A DNA stretch of 64,000 nt from Lacrimispora sphenoides (GTDB lineage: Bacteria > Bacillota > Clostridia > Lachnospirales > Lachnospiraceae), in NCBI RefSeq assembly GCF_900105215.1, contig NZ_FOIP01000001.1, forward strand, positions 1,324,001 to 1,388,000. Reading direction: 5' to 3'. The notes under the pieces were generated by a model, which saw only the letters and a program-made list of their open reading frames with translations, searched no databases and was not told where the DNA came from. Positions 54,021 to 63,185 of this stretch are shown here, one piece after another. The stretch's first letter is position 1. Every line of letters begins with the position of its first letter. The translations under genes and the position numbers were made by a program.

Positions 54021-55259
54021 CTATTGTTCAAACTTCTTCACAAGAATGCTGGCATTATGTCCGCCGAATCCCAGGGAGTTGCTGATGGCATATGTTACAT
54101 CACAGGCAACACCTTCCCCTTTGGTATAATCCAGATCACAGCCTTCTCCTTCTTCTAAAAGGCCGGCAGTTGCATGAACAAAGCCATCCCGGATGGATTT
54201 TACACAGGCAATGAACTCGATCCCTCCTGCAGCGCCTAAGAGATGGCCCACCATGGACTTGGTGGAGCTGATCTTTACATCCTTTGCATGGTCCCCTAAA
54301 GCAGTCTTAATGGCTAGGGTCTCAAACAGGTCATTATGGTGAGTGCTGGTACCATGGGCATTCACATAATCTATATTCTCAGGAGCAATTCCCCCATCCT
54401 TTATGGCCTCGGTCATGGCTCTTGCCGCACCGCTTCCATCCTCAGCCGGGGATGTGATGTGGTAAGCGTCACAGGTTGAACCGTAGCCAACCACTTCACC
54501 GTATATGACCGCATTTCTTGAGAGCGCATGCTCCAGCTCTTCTAAAATAACCACGCCTGCTCCTTCTCCCATAACAAAGCCGCTTCTGTCTTTATCAAAT
54601 GGGATGGAGGCACGCAGGGGATCGTCTGCAGTCGTAAGTGCCGTAAGAGCCGTAAATCCTGCCACGCCGATCGGGGTGATGCTGGCTTCTGCTCCTCCCG
54701 CCACCATGACATCCGCTTCTCCGTATTGGATGGAACGGAAGGCTTCCCCAATGGAATGGGTTCCAGTGGCACAGGCAGTTACCACATTGATGCACTTACC
54801 TTTTAATCCGAACTGGATTCCCACGTTTCCGGCCGCCATATTAGATATCATCAGAGGAACCAGAAGGGGATTTACCCTGCCCGGTCCTTTTTCCAAAAGC
54901 TTTTTATTCTCCCTCTCCAGGGCCTGTAAGCTTCCGATTCCTGAACCAACGCTTACGCCCACCCGGTAAGGGTCTTCCTTTTTGATGTCAATGCCTGACG
55001 TCTCTAAGGCTTCCTTTGAAGCCGCCACGGCAAACTGTGCAAAGCGTTCCATACGTTTTGCTGCCTTCACATCCATATAATCCTTTGGATCAAAATCCTT
55101 TACCTCGGCAGCCAGTTTTGCTTTATAATCCGTTGTATCAAACTGGGTGATCGGTCCGATCCCCACCTTATTTTCCTTTAAGCCATTCCAAAAGCTCTCT
55201 ACATCTTTCCCGATTGGGGTAATGGCACCCATACCGGTTACTACCACTCTTCTCTTCAT
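54021..55259 (-). CDS. fabF: 3-oxoacyl-ACP synthase II
   Basis: A 412-residue elongating condensing enzyme. The catalytic Cys163 lies in VVTACATGTHSIGEAFR. The two histidines are in VNAHGTSTHHNDLFE and STKSMVGHLLGAAGGIEF. The N-terminus KRRVVVTGMGAITPIGKDVESFWNGL is diagnostic. It follows fabG by 15 bases. No separate fabB is present, so FabF must handle all elongation, as usual in Firmicutes. Confidence 0.96.
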   Translation of the reverse strand: MKRRVVVTGMGAITPIGKDVESFWNGLKENKVGIGPITQFDTTDYKAKLAAEVKDFDPKDYMDVKAAKRMERFAQFAVAASKEALETSGIDIKKEDPYRVGVSVGSGIGSLQALERENKKLLEKGPGRVNPLLVPLMISNMAAGNVGIQFGLKGKCINVVTACATGTHSIGEAFRSIQYGEADVMVAGGAEASITPIGVAGFTALTALTTADDPLRASIPFDKDRSGFVMGEGAGVVILEELEHALSRNAVIYGEVVGYGSTCDAYHITSPAEDGSGAARAMTEAIKDGGIAPENIDYVNAHGTSTHHNDLFETLAIKTALGDHAKDVKISSTKSMVGHLLGAAGGIEFIACVKSIRDGFVHATAGLLEEGEGCDLDYTKGEGVACDVTYAISNSLGFGGHNASILVKKFEQ

Positions 55260-55274
55260 ACCATCTCTCCTCGC

Positions 55275-56015
55275 TTACATAGCCATGCCGCCATCCACAC
55301 TGATCACCTGACCAGTGATGTACCCAGCTTCCTCTGATGCCAGAAATGCTGCCACTCCGGCAATATCTTCTACTGCTCCAAAACGTTTCATCGGGATCTG
55401 TTCTAAGGATGCTGCCTTTACGGATTCCGGCAGAACCTCAGTCATCGCCGTATGGATAAAACCGGGGGCTATTGCATTTACTGTGATTCCTCTGCTTGCG
55501 GCCTCTCTGGCAAAAGACTTGGTGATACCGATAACACCAGCCTTGGCTGCACAGTAATTTGCCTGCCCCGCATTGCCTAACACGCCGGAGACAGAGGAAA
55601 TATTTATGATCCTTCCGCTCTTTTGCTTGATCATCTGGCGGGCAACATGCTTCATGCAGTTGAATACCCCTTTTAAATTGGTATTGATCACCGCATCAAA
55701 ATCTTCTTCAGACATCTTCATCAGCAGATTATCCCGTGTGATCCCTGCATTGTTCACAAGAATATCCAGCTTACCGTATTTCTTTATCACACCTTCTAAT
55801 AATACGCCCACGCTTTCATATTCTGCTACGTTACACTGAACGGCTTCTGCCTTACCGCCCTTTTCTTCGATCTCCTTCACTACTTCCATGGCCTGGGAAT
55901 CGGAACCATTATAATTAATAATCACGGTTGCTCCCTGGTCTGCCAGCTTTACGGCAATTGCCCTTCCGATTCCTTTGGCGGCTCCGGTCACCACTGCTAT
56001 CTTACCATCTAACAT
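55275..56015 (-). CDS. fabG: 3-oxoacyl-ACP reductase
   Basis: A 246-residue short-chain dehydrogenase using NADPH to reduce 3-oxoacyl-ACP. The nucleotide motif is VVTGAAKGIGRAIAVKLA near the start, followed by NNAGITRDNLLMKM. The catalytic Ser-Tyr-Lys set is in INISSVSGVLGNAGQANYCAAKAGVIG. The C-terminus EEAGYITGQVISVDGGMAM is typical. The start at 56015 (MLDGKIAVVTG) has GGAGG 8 bases upstream. Confidence 0.96.
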   Translation of the reverse strand: MLDGKIAVVTGAAKGIGRAIAVKLADQGATVIINYNGSDSQAMEVVKEIEEKGGKAEAVQCNVAEYESVGVLLEGVIKKYGKLDILVNNAGITRDNLLMKMSEEDFDAVINTNLKGVFNCMKHVARQMIKQKSGRIINISSVSGVLGNAGQANYCAAKAGVIGITKSFAREAASRGITVNAIAPGFIHTAMTEVLPESVKAASLEQIPMKRFGAVEDIAGVAAFLASEEAGYITGQVISVDGGMAM

Positions 56016-56058
56016 GTTCTTTTCCTCCTGCATCCTTAAAAGGGAGTTCGATTCACCT

Positions 56059-56979
56059 TTAGGAAAAATTGATCAATTTCGCCATATCTTCCAGCTTCTC
56101 TATATTAAAGACTCTTGCGTCCTTCGTAATCTTCTTAATGAACCCGGCCAATGTCTTACCCGGCCCGATTTCGATAAAGGTATCCACACCGTCTGCTACC
56201 ATGGTTTCCACACTCTGCTGCCACCGCACGGAAGAATACACCTGCTCCTTAAGCAAAGGCTTTACCATTTCACTGGCGGTTACATACTGGGCTGTCACAT
56301 TCGCCACGTAGGGAATCTGAGGGGTTTTTATTTCCACGCCCTTAAGCACCTCTCCCAATTTCTCCCCCGCACCGGTGAGCATGGAGGAATGGAAAGGCCC
56401 GCTGACATTTAACATCAGCGCCCGTTTTGCACCTGCTGCCAGAAGCTTTTCATTTGCTGCTTCCACAGCCTCTTTTTTACCTGATATTACAATCTGCCCC
56501 GGGCAGTTGTAATTGGCGATCTGGACTCCCTCCATACCGCTTAATACTTCTTCAATCGTTAAGGCATCCAGTGCCAGAATAGCCGCCATGGCTCCGATCC
56601 CATTAGGAACCGCTTCCTGCATGAGGATTCCCCTCTGCCTGACAGTCCGGATGGCATCTGCATCGTTCATGACGCCTGCAGCCGCAAGCGCACAGTATTC
56701 TCCCAGGCTTAAACCGGCAGTTACCTGCGGTCTTATGCCCTTTTCTGCTTCCAGCACCCGCATCATGGCAATGCTGGTGGTCACCATGGCTGCCTGAGTA
56801 TATTCCGTAATATCCAGCCGGTCATTCTTTTCAAAGCAAAGCTCCGGTAGGTCAAAACCAAGCAGGCTGGAAGCCATATCATATGTTTCTTTTCCAATCT
56901 TTGTCTGCTCATAAAAATCCTGGCCCATACCGCAGTACTGCGCACCCTGGCCTGGGAAAATAAATGCAATCTTGCTCAT
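56059..56979 (-). CDS. fabD: Malonyl-CoA:ACP transacylase
   Basis: A 306-residue enzyme that loads malonyl groups onto ACP. The start MSKIAFIFPGQGAQYCGMGQDFYEQ and the nucleophile motif GLSLGEYCALAAAG (Ser91) are present. The catalytic His is in LNVSGPFHSSML. The start at 56979 follows GAGGAG by 9 bases; the upstream frame overlapping fabK is not used. Confidence 0.96.
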   Translation of the reverse strand: MSKIAFIFPGQGAQYCGMGQDFYEQTKIGKETYDMASSLLGFDLPELCFEKNDRLDITEYTQAAMVTTSIAMMRVLEAEKGIRPQVTAGLSLGEYCALAAAGVMNDADAIRTVRQRGILMQEAVPNGIGAMAAILALDALTIEEVLSGMEGVQIANYNCPGQIVISGKKEAVEAANEKLLAAGAKRALMLNVSGPFHSSMLTGAGEKLGEVLKGVEIKTPQIPYVANVTAQYVTASEMVKPLLKEQVYSSVRWQQSVETMVADGVDTFIEIGPGKTLAGFIKKITKDARVFNIEKLEDMAKLINFS

Positions 56980-56995
56980 GATAATAAACTCCTCT

Positions 56996-57919
56996 TTAAC
57001 GGCCAAGCAATCGTTCTGCCTGTTCCATCATCTCATCAATCATTTCTTTGCAGGTCTGTTCCCTGGAAATCATACCTGCAATCTGTCCGGCCATAACCGT
57101 GCCGTTTGTGATATCCCCCTCCTGAACTGCTTTTCTTAGAGTTCCAAGGGTCATATATTCCAATTCTTCAAAGGATTTGCCTTCCTCTTCCAGTCTTGCA
57201 TACTCCCTGGTCATCTGGTTTCTCAAAGACCTTACGGGATGGCCATGGCTGCGTCCGGTTACTGCAGAATCAATATCCTTTGCCTTGATAATCCGCTGCT
57301 TGTAGTTATCATGGACAATGGATTCCTTTGCAACTACAAACCTGGTTCCGATCTGGACAGCCTCTGCTCCCAGCATGAATGCTGCGGCGATTCCCCGTCC
57401 GTCTCCGATACCGCCGGCAGCGATCACCGGTATGGATACTGCATCCACTATCTGGGGAACTAACGTCATGGTCGTCTGCTCGCCGATATGGCCGCCGGAT
57501 TCACATCCTTCTGCCACTACTGCATCTGCGCCGTATTTCTCCATTCTCTTTGCCAGCGCCACGGAAGCAACCACCGGAATCACCTTGATTCCTGCTGCCT
57601 TCCACATATCCATATATTTTTCCGGGTTTCCGGCTCCGGTGGTCACCACCTTGATGCCTTCCTCTACCACTACCTTTGCCACATCCTCTGCGTGAGGGCT
57701 TAACAGCATGACATTGACTCCGATGGTTTTTCCCGTCAGTTCCTTTGCCTTGCGGATCTCCGCCCGTACCACCTCGCCGGGAGCATTTGCCCCGCCGATG
57801 AGGCCTAGACCTCCGGCTTCCGACACGGCCGCCGCCAGATGATGCTCAGCCACCCAGGCCATACCGCCCTGGATAATCGGATGTTCCACTCCCAAAAGTT
57901 CGGTAATTCTGGTTTTCAT
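56996..57919 (-). CDS. fabK: Enoyl-ACP reductase II (flavoprotein)
   Basis: A 307-residue FMN TIM-barrel enzyme that reduces the enoyl-ACP double bond in the last step of each cycle. PIIQGGMAWVAEHHLAAAVSEAGGLGLIGG starts the barrel, and VVAEGCESGGHIGEQTTMTLVPQIVDAVSIPVIAAGGIGDGRGIAAAFMLGAEAVQIGTRFV forms the FMN site. The position between acpP and fabD matches the classical Firmicute cluster with FabK instead of FabI. The start overlaps the acpP stop. Confidence 0.94.
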   Translation of the reverse strand: MKTRITELLGVEHPIIQGGMAWVAEHHLAAAVSEAGGLGLIGGANAPGEVVRAEIRKAKELTGKTIGVNVMLLSPHAEDVAKVVVEEGIKVVTTGAGNPEKYMDMWKAAGIKVIPVVASVALAKRMEKYGADAVVAEGCESGGHIGEQTTMTLVPQIVDAVSIPVIAAGGIGDGRGIAAAFMLGAEAVQIGTRFVVAKESIVHDNYKQRIIKAKDIDSAVTGRSHGHPVRSLRNQMTREYARLEEEGKSFEELEYMTLGTLRKAVQEGDITNGTVMAGQIAGMISREQTCKEMIDEMMEQAERLLGR

Positions 57920-58155
57920 TACGCTTCCACGCCCTTCGCTTTTATATAGTCCATAACCTGCTGAACCGTAGTCAGTTTCTCTAAATCCTCAGATGGAATT
58001 TCAACAGAATACTCATCCTCAAGAGCCATAACAAGCTCAAACAAATCCAGAGAATCTGCTCCTAAGTCCTCTTTGAAGGAGGATTCGGCGGTAATTTTAC
58101 TTGCCTCCACGTTTAACTGCTCTGCGATAATTTCCTGCATTTTCTCTAACATCAT
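57919..58155 (-). CDS. acpP: Acyl carrier protein
   Basis: A 78-residue four-helix carrier. The phosphopantetheine attachment is Ser35 in [20 protein letters not shown]. The acidic composition and the length are typical. GAGGAG precedes two adjacent ATG codons (58155 and 58152) and either could be used. A FabT-like palindrome lies upstream (58199-58217), so acpP may have its own regulated promoter inside the operon. Confidence 0.95.
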   Translation of the reverse strand: MMLEKMQEIIAEQLNVEASKITAESSFKEDLGADSLDLFELVMALEDEYSVEIPSEDLEKLTTVQQVMDYIKAKGVEA

Positions 58156-58198
58156 TCAATCTCCTCTTTCATTTTCATTCTTATTATTTTTATTCTAT

Positions 58199-58217
58199 TA
58201 CTTTGAATTTCAAAGTA
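58199..58217. promoter_or_regulatory. FabT-like operator before acpP
   Basis: TACTTTGAATTTCAAAGTA has perfect 9-base arms around one base. The TTTGA...TCAAA pattern matches FabT sites of Firmicute fatty-acid operons. It lies between fabH and acpP. Confidence 0.65.
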
Positions 58218-58230
58218 TTAGCCGAAATCA

Positions 58231-59196
58231 TTACCACTCCAAAAGAGTGGCTCCCCAGGTTAATCCTGCTCCAAAGCCGGCAAATACGAGTTTATCTCCC
58301 CGCTGCAGCTTTCCTTCCCGGTTCATCTCATCCAAAAGGATTGGTATGGTTGCTCCTGATGTATTTCCAAACCGTTCCAGATTGGTAGGAAACTTTTCCA
58401 TAGGTATCTTCAACCGCTTTGCGATGGATTCAAAAATCCGGTAATTTGCCTGATGCAGAATAAAATATTTAATTTCTTCTATGTCGGTTCCGCTTTCTTC
58501 CACTACCTGTTTAATGGCCTCCGGCACAGTCTTGACTGCAAATTTGAACACCTCCTGGCCGTCCATGGTCATATATCCAAGCTCCGGCTTCTCTCCTGTG
58601 AGGAAGTTTCCTGTGGTCCTTCCTCCGCATTCCAGAGCGCTTCCCCTGGTGCCATCCGCTCCCATGGTCATGTGAAGGATTCCCTTTTCTTCCGCTCGAA
58701 CGACAGCCGCTCCGGCTCCATCCCCGAACAGAACGCAGGTGCTTCTGTCATTCCAGTCAATCAGTTTACTTAAGGTATCCGCCCCGATCACGAGCCCGGT
58801 CCGGTAGATCCCGGCCTTAATAAAGCCGTGAACTGTATTTAGGGCATAAACAAATCCGGAGCATGCCGCACTTAAATCAAAAGCAGCTGCCCTGTGAGCT
58901 CCGATTGCCGCCTGTACCTCACAGGCACCGCTGGGGAAACAGCAGTCCGCAGAAGAAGTGGCTAAAATGATGATATCCAGTTCATCTGCCGATACACCGG
59001 CATTGATAAGCGCCTCTTTTGCAGCCTGTATGGCCAGATCAGAGGTTCCCGACTCCGCCGATGCGATCCGCCTTTCCTTTATTCCGGTCCTGGTCCTTAT
59101 CCACTCATCACTGGTATCCACAAACCCTGCCAGATCATCATTGGTTACCACTTGCTCCGGGACAGCTGAACCTGTTCCTATTATTCTTGTTGTCAT
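58231..59196 (-). CDS. fabH: 3-oxoacyl-ACP synthase III
   Basis: A 321-residue initiating condensing enzyme that joins an acyl-CoA primer to malonyl-ACP. The catalytic Cys112 is in DLSAACSGFVYALN, the His in YFILHQANYRIFESIAKRL, and the Asn in ERFGNTSGATIPILLDEM. The start at 59196 (MTTRIIGTGSAVPE) follows GGGGGAA. It is the first gene of the fab operon, with a promoter and FabT-like site 157-200 bases upstream. Confidence 0.96.
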   Translation of the reverse strand: MTTRIIGTGSAVPEQVVTNDDLAGFVDTSDEWIRTRTGIKERRIASAESGTSDLAIQAAKEALINAGVSADELDIIILATSSADCCFPSGACEVQAAIGAHRAAAFDLSAACSGFVYALNTVHGFIKAGIYRTGLVIGADTLSKLIDWNDRSTCVLFGDGAGAAVVRAEEKGILHMTMGADGTRGSALECGGRTTGNFLTGEKPELGYMTMDGQEVFKFAVKTVPEAIKQVVEESGTDIEEIKYFILHQANYRIFESIAKRLKIPMEKFPTNLERFGNTSGATIPILLDEMNREGKLQRGDKLVFAGFGAGLTWGATLLEW

Positions 59197-59352
59197 AAAT
59201 TCCCCCATCCATGTCTCCCACCTCTCCTCTCCTTTCCACTGTCCATGATTCTTAGACAGGTTTCACCCGCTTTACCGGGTGCAAAGGTATGCCTGCAAGG
59301 CGTTTAGAGCCTGAGGGATCCATGCCGCGTTGGATTGTTTTATATATCAAAT

Positions 59353-59369
59353 ATTTTGAATATCAAAGT
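59353..59369. promoter_or_regulatory. FabT-like operator before fabH
   Basis: ATTTTGAATATCAAAGT contains TTTGA-ATA-TCAAA. An overlapping TCAAA-TAT-TTTGA palindrome begins four bases before it. It sits directly after the -10 box of the fabH promoter, so a bound repressor would block initiation. Confidence 0.7.
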
Positions 59370-59370
59370 A

Positions 59371-59399
59371 ATTTTATAAAATGATACGCAGATTGTCAA
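59371..59399 (-). promoter_or_regulatory. Promoter of the fatty-acid operon
   Basis: On the minus strand TTGACA (59394-59399) and TAAAAT (59371-59376) are exactly 17 bases apart. It starts 9 bases beyond the rsmI stop codon. Confidence 0.75.
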
Positions 59400-59407
59400 G
59401 AGAAATT

Positions 59408-60304
59408 TTACAATTCATGATTCAACAGGTACTGATAAACCTCTCTCTTGCTGATTCCCCTGTCTTTTGCCACCATGCGCATTGCTTCTTTCCGGTCTAT
59501 CCCCTGGCTTTCGTAAAGCTCCATGTGTTCCTCCATGGACATCTCCCGGGAAGCCATGGATCTTTCCTCTATTTTCTCCCTGATGCTCTTTCCCTCTATG
59601 ACGATGACACACTCGCCCTTTGGATCTTCCTCTTCATAAGCCTTTAAGGCTTCCAAAAAGGTTGTTCGAAACGCTGTTTCAAAACGTTTCGTAAGCTCCC
59701 TGCAAATGGTGATCCTCCGATCTCCCAAAGCCTCATAAAGCTCCTTTAAGGTTCTGACAAGCCGGTGAGGCGCTTCGTAAATGATCATGGTCCTGGTCTC
59801 TTCCTTAAGCTCCTCTAAAATCCACTGCTTCTCCTTCTTATCAGTCGGTAAAAACGCTTCAAATGAAAAACGTCTGGTACCAAGCCCGGAAAGAGTGAGA
59901 GCCGTAATACAGGCCGCCGGTCCGGGAAGAGATGTCAGCTCAATCCCTGCCTCATAGCACTGCTTTACCAGTTCCTCTCCAGGATCCGAGATACCCGGCG
60001 TCCCTGCATCTGTGATTAAGGCAATCTGAACTCCTTGTTTCATCTGCTCCACCAGGTACCTGGCTTTTTCCACCTTATTATACTCATGGTAGCTTGTCAT
60101 GGGTGTCTTTATATCAAAATGGTTTAAAAGCTTGATGCTGTGGCGGGTATCTTCCGCCGCGATCAAATCCACTTCCTTTAACGTATTTAAAACCCTCAGG
60201 GTAATATCATCAAGATTCCCTATGGGCGTTGCACACAAAAATAACTTTCCTTTATTCTCTTCCAATTTTCCTGCTCCCAGCCGTTTCCTCTTTTTCGTCA
60301 TCAA
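59408..60304 (-). CDS. rsmI: 16S rRNA (cytidine-1402-2'-O)-methyltransferase
   Basis: A 298-residue SAM-dependent enzyme methylating C1402 in the decoding centre. GKLFLCATPIGNLDDITLRVLNTLKEVDLIAAEDTRHSIKLL is the signature start. LITDAGTPGISDPGEELVKQC and the catalytic-site region LPGPAACITALTLSGLGTRRFSFEAFLP follow, with the C-terminal helical domain of RsmI. The start ATGATGA overlaps the stop of the upstream methyltransferase gene by 4 bases. Confidence 0.94.
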   Translation of the reverse strand: MMTKKRKRLGAGKLEENKGKLFLCATPIGNLDDITLRVLNTLKEVDLIAAEDTRHSIKLLNHFDIKTPMTSYHEYNKVEKARYLVEQMKQGVQIALITDAGTPGISDPGEELVKQCYEAGIELTSLPGPAACITALTLSGLGTRRFSFEAFLPTDKKEKQWILEELKEETRTMIIYEAPHRLVRTLKELYEALGDRRITICRELTKRFETAFRTTFLEALKAYEEEDPKGECVIVIEGKSIREKIEERSMASREMSMEEHMELYESQGIDRKEAMRMVAKDRGISKREVYQYLLNHEL

Positions 60305-61038
60305 TACCCGTAAATGGTATAGATCTCATCCGTATACACACCTGGTTCTTTATATACAATAACAGGAGCCTCCACCTTGATCATGGATCTTCCTCCCCTT
60401 ACAGCTTCAATGAGAACCATGTTGGCTTCTCTGTCCACATAGGGATGAACCATCTTCATCCGCTTTGGCTCTAAACCACAGCTTTTTAAAGCCGTTATAA
60501 TCTCAACAAGCCGATGAGGCCGGTGTACCATGTAAAACCTCCCGCCCGGACGCAAAAGCTTTGCTGCTTCTCTTGTTACATCATGAAGGGTGCATAACAC
60601 TTCGTGACGGGCAATGGCCTTAGGCAGTTCCGGATTCTTAAGGCCGTGAGAATCGTTCATATACGGGGGATTGGAGGTCACTACGTCAAAGGAAGCCGCG
60701 CCAAATAAACGGCTGGCTTCCTTTATATCTCCCGTAACAATGGATATTTTTTCTTCCAGATGATTTAAGGCCACGCTCCTTCTGGCCATTTCCGCCATCG
60801 CTTCCTGAATCTCCAGCCCGGTATAATGAAGGCCCTGATTTTTAGCCTCCAAAAGGAGGGGGATGATCCCGGTGCCTGTCCCTAAATCTATCGCCTTTTC
60901 CCCCTGCTTTACCAGCGCAAATCCCGAAAGAAGGACCGCATCCATACCAAAGCAGAACCCATCCCGGTTCTGTATGATCTGATATCCGTTTCTTTGCAGA
61001 TCATCTATACGTTCATTATCTTTTAAATCAATTGTCAT
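60301..61038 (-). CDS. tRNA1(Val) adenine-37 N6-methyltransferase-like protein
   Basis: A 245-residue Rossmann methyltransferase. The SAM motif is AIDLGTGTGIIPLLLEAKN, and the catalytic motif NPPYMND identifies an N6-adenine enzyme of the YfiC/TrmN6 family. The N-terminal DDLQRNGYQIIQNRDGFCFGMDAVLLSGFA is typical of this group. It lies between ricT (11-base overlap) and rsmI in an RNA-modification cluster common in Firmicutes. The precise tRNA target is inferred from the family. Confidence 0.88.
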   Translation of the reverse strand: MTIDLKDNERIDDLQRNGYQIIQNRDGFCFGMDAVLLSGFALVKQGEKAIDLGTGTGIIPLLLEAKNQGLHYTGLEIQEAMAEMARRSVALNHLEEKISIVTGDIKEASRLFGAASFDVVTSNPPYMNDSHGLKNPELPKAIARHEVLCTLHDVTREAAKLLRPGGRFYMVHRPHRLVEIITALKSCGLEPKRMKMVHPYVDREANMVLIEAVRGGRSMIKVEAPVIVYKEPGVYTDEIYTIYGY

Positions 61039-61936
61039 CTAACTTAGACTTTCCTTCTTTCTTTTCAAGAGCCTCTAATGCCCTTAACTCCTCATCTGTT
61101 ACCTGAGCCTTCTCCCGACGGCGTCTGGGCTTAAACTTCAGCTGATCCACCCGGTATTCCCGGATTTCTTTTTCATCCTTAATGGTTACAACCACCTTTA
61201 CCAGCTGCCTTAAAACGCTTACGGAATGAACCTCTCCCTTAAGTCCGTCATCCGTTGTCACAAAATCACCTACATTGGGAAGCTTGCTGTTAAGCTCCTC
61301 ATAGGTTTCCTCTTCATTCTTTAAGCAGCACATAAGCCTTCCGCAAACACCGGATATCTTGGTAGGATTTAAAGACAGATTCTGCTCTTTTGCCATCTTA
61401 ATGGATACAGGTATGAATTCTGAAAGGTAGGAATGGCAGCATAAGGTTCTTCCGCAGATGCCGATTCCTCCCACGATCTTTGTCTCATCCCGGACTCCTA
61501 CCTGACGAAGCTCGATCCTGGTCTTGAAAACAGAAGCCAGATCCTTGACAAGCTCCCTGAAATCGATTCTTCCGTCCGCAGTAAAATAAAACAGCACCTT
61601 ATTATTGTCAAAGGTATATTCCGCATCAATCAGCTTCATCTGAAGACCGTGCTTTCTGATCTTCTCTTTGCAGATCTTAAATGCTTCCTTTTCCTTTTCA
61701 TGATTTCTTTTTTCCACTTCATCGTCAGCCTTGGTTGCCATACGGATCACCGGCTTTAAGGGCTGAACTACTTTATCGTCTTCCACTTCCCGGCATCCAA
61801 GGACAACGTAACCATATTCTACTCCCCGGGCAGTTTCCACAATTACATGATCCCCGGTCTGTACCTCCAGGCTCATGGGATCAAAGTAATAAATTTTTCC
61901 TGCGTTGCGGAACCGAACGCCTATTACCTTTATCAT
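61028..61936 (-). CDS. ricT: RicT (YaaT/PSP1 family) protein
   Basis: A 302-residue PSP1-domain protein. In Bacillus RicT, with RicA and RicF, binds [4Fe-4S] clusters, affects RNase Y activity, and is needed for sporulation. The start VIGVRFRNAGKIYYFDPMSLEVQTGDHVIVETARGVEYGYVV is diagnostic. The Cys cluster GGIGICGRTLCCHSYLSEFIPVSIKMAKEQNLSLNP and VCGRLMCCLKNEEETYEE is intact. A basic/acidic tail ends the protein. It follows holB by 3 bases. Confidence 0.93.
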   Translation of the reverse strand: MIKVIGVRFRNAGKIYYFDPMSLEVQTGDHVIVETARGVEYGYVVLGCREVEDDKVVQPLKPVIRMATKADDEVEKRNHEKEKEAFKICKEKIRKHGLQMKLIDAEYTFDNNKVLFYFTADGRIDFRELVKDLASVFKTRIELRQVGVRDETKIVGGIGICGRTLCCHSYLSEFIPVSIKMAKEQNLSLNPTKISGVCGRLMCCLKNEEETYEELNSKLPNVGDFVTTDDGLKGEVHSVSVLRQLVKVVVTIKDEKEIREYRVDQLKFKPRRRREKAQVTDEELRALEALEKKEGKSKLDDN

Positions 61937-61939
61937 AAA

Positions 61940-62929
61940 TTAATTCTCCTTCATAACAAGCAGCATGAGCTCCATAGCCAGCTCCATATTGACATTGGCA
62001 TCCAGACGGATCCGGGCCTTGTCAATGGCCTTTAATATCATCTCAATGCCATCATAAGCACTGGCAGCGCTCATCTCTTTCATTGTATTGTATTCTTCCC
62101 TGAAAACCAGAAGATTAATATCCTGAGTCACTTTATACATTAAAACATCCCGGTACCATAGCTGCATAAAATCAAGGCAGTCATAGATATCCAGATTTTC
62201 ATCCTTCATCTTCTTAATGTAAAAAAGCAGCTCCACAATATCCATATCCTTGATGTGCTTCAACATATGGATCAATTCCTTATACATTACCTGAAACTCC
62301 TCAGAAGAAGCCAGATGTATCGCCCTTCCAAGATTCCCTCTGGCAAATGCTGCATAAATCTCAGCTTTGCTCTCTGCGATTCCCAAAGATCCTGTTAAAA
62401 ACGATCTTACCACCGAATCCTGCAAAGGCTTAAGCTTTAACTGCACACATCTGGAAAGAATGGTGGGAAGAAATGCCTCTTGATTGGTCGTAAGCAGCAT
62501 AATAACCGCATAAGAAGGAGGTTCTTCGATCGTCTTTAACAGGGCATTCTGGGCCTGAACCGTCATCTTTTCCGCTTCATCCACAATGTAGATCTTATAG
62601 TAACTGCTATAAGGGCGTATCATTATGGTGTTATTTATCTGGTCCCTGATATCGTCAACGCCAATGCTTCCTGACTTCTCATGGGATAAATAAATCAGAT
62701 CCGGATGGTTTTCGCTCATGACCTGCTTGCATGCATGGCACTGCATACATGGCTCACTCTTTCCCTTTTCACAGAGAAGGGTCATTGCAAATGCATTGGC
62801 CAGGGACTTACGCCCCATCCCCGCTTCCCCTGTCAAAATGTACGCATGGGAAACATGATTTGATTCAATGGCTTTTTGCAAATGTTCTTTGATTCTCTCA
62901 TGGCCGATGATATCTTTAAACCCTGGCAT
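61940..62929 (-). CDS. holB: DNA polymerase III delta' subunit
   Basis: A 329-residue clamp-loader subunit of the AAA+ fold. FKDIIGHERIKEHLQKAIESNHVSHAYILTGEAGMGRKSLANAFA starts the domain. The P-loop is altered (GMGRKS instead of GKT/S), as usual for delta', which does not hydrolyse ATP. The zinc Cys set is C-x8-C-x2-C-x2-C in LLCEKGKSEPCMQCHACKQ, and IVDEAEKMTVQAQNALLKTIEEPP carries the Walker B region. It is the first gene of this cluster; tmk, its usual partner, is not present within the window. Confidence 0.93.
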   Translation of the reverse strand: MPGFKDIIGHERIKEHLQKAIESNHVSHAYILTGEAGMGRKSLANAFAMTLLCEKGKSEPCMQCHACKQVMSENHPDLIYLSHEKSGSIGVDDIRDQINNTIMIRPYSSYYKIYIVDEAEKMTVQAQNALLKTIEEPPSYAVIMLLTTNQEAFLPTILSRCVQLKLKPLQDSVVRSFLTGSLGIAESKAEIYAAFARGNLGRAIHLASSEEFQVMYKELIHMLKHIKDMDIVELLFYIKKMKDENLDIYDCLDFMQLWYRDVLMYKVTQDINLLVFREEYNTMKEMSAASAYDGIEMILKAIDKARIRLDANVNMELAMELMLLVMKEN

Positions 62930-63185
62930 AGAGGCACCCCCCTGTCACTGTTGTCTAATCCGTCCTCCCTGTCTCTGAAAACGGAAAAACGAATTTAACT
63001 AATTATAACATAGAACGTTTATCACCACAAGAAAGAAGTATTGGCAAATCCTTTCTCATTTCCCCCGTTTCTGTACATTTTCAGTCAATTTTTTTCAGCA
63101 CATAAACTTTTTAAGTTGAGATTATAAACCCGGTGAAGTATACTGAGAAGAGAAGGTATTTGTATCGGAATTAAAACAATAGGGG

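Noticed and set aside
59230..59330. Structured RNA or riboswitch in the fabH leader (CACCCG/CGGGTG hairpin)
   Set aside because: There is only one short stem, with no T-run and no match to a known riboswitch core.
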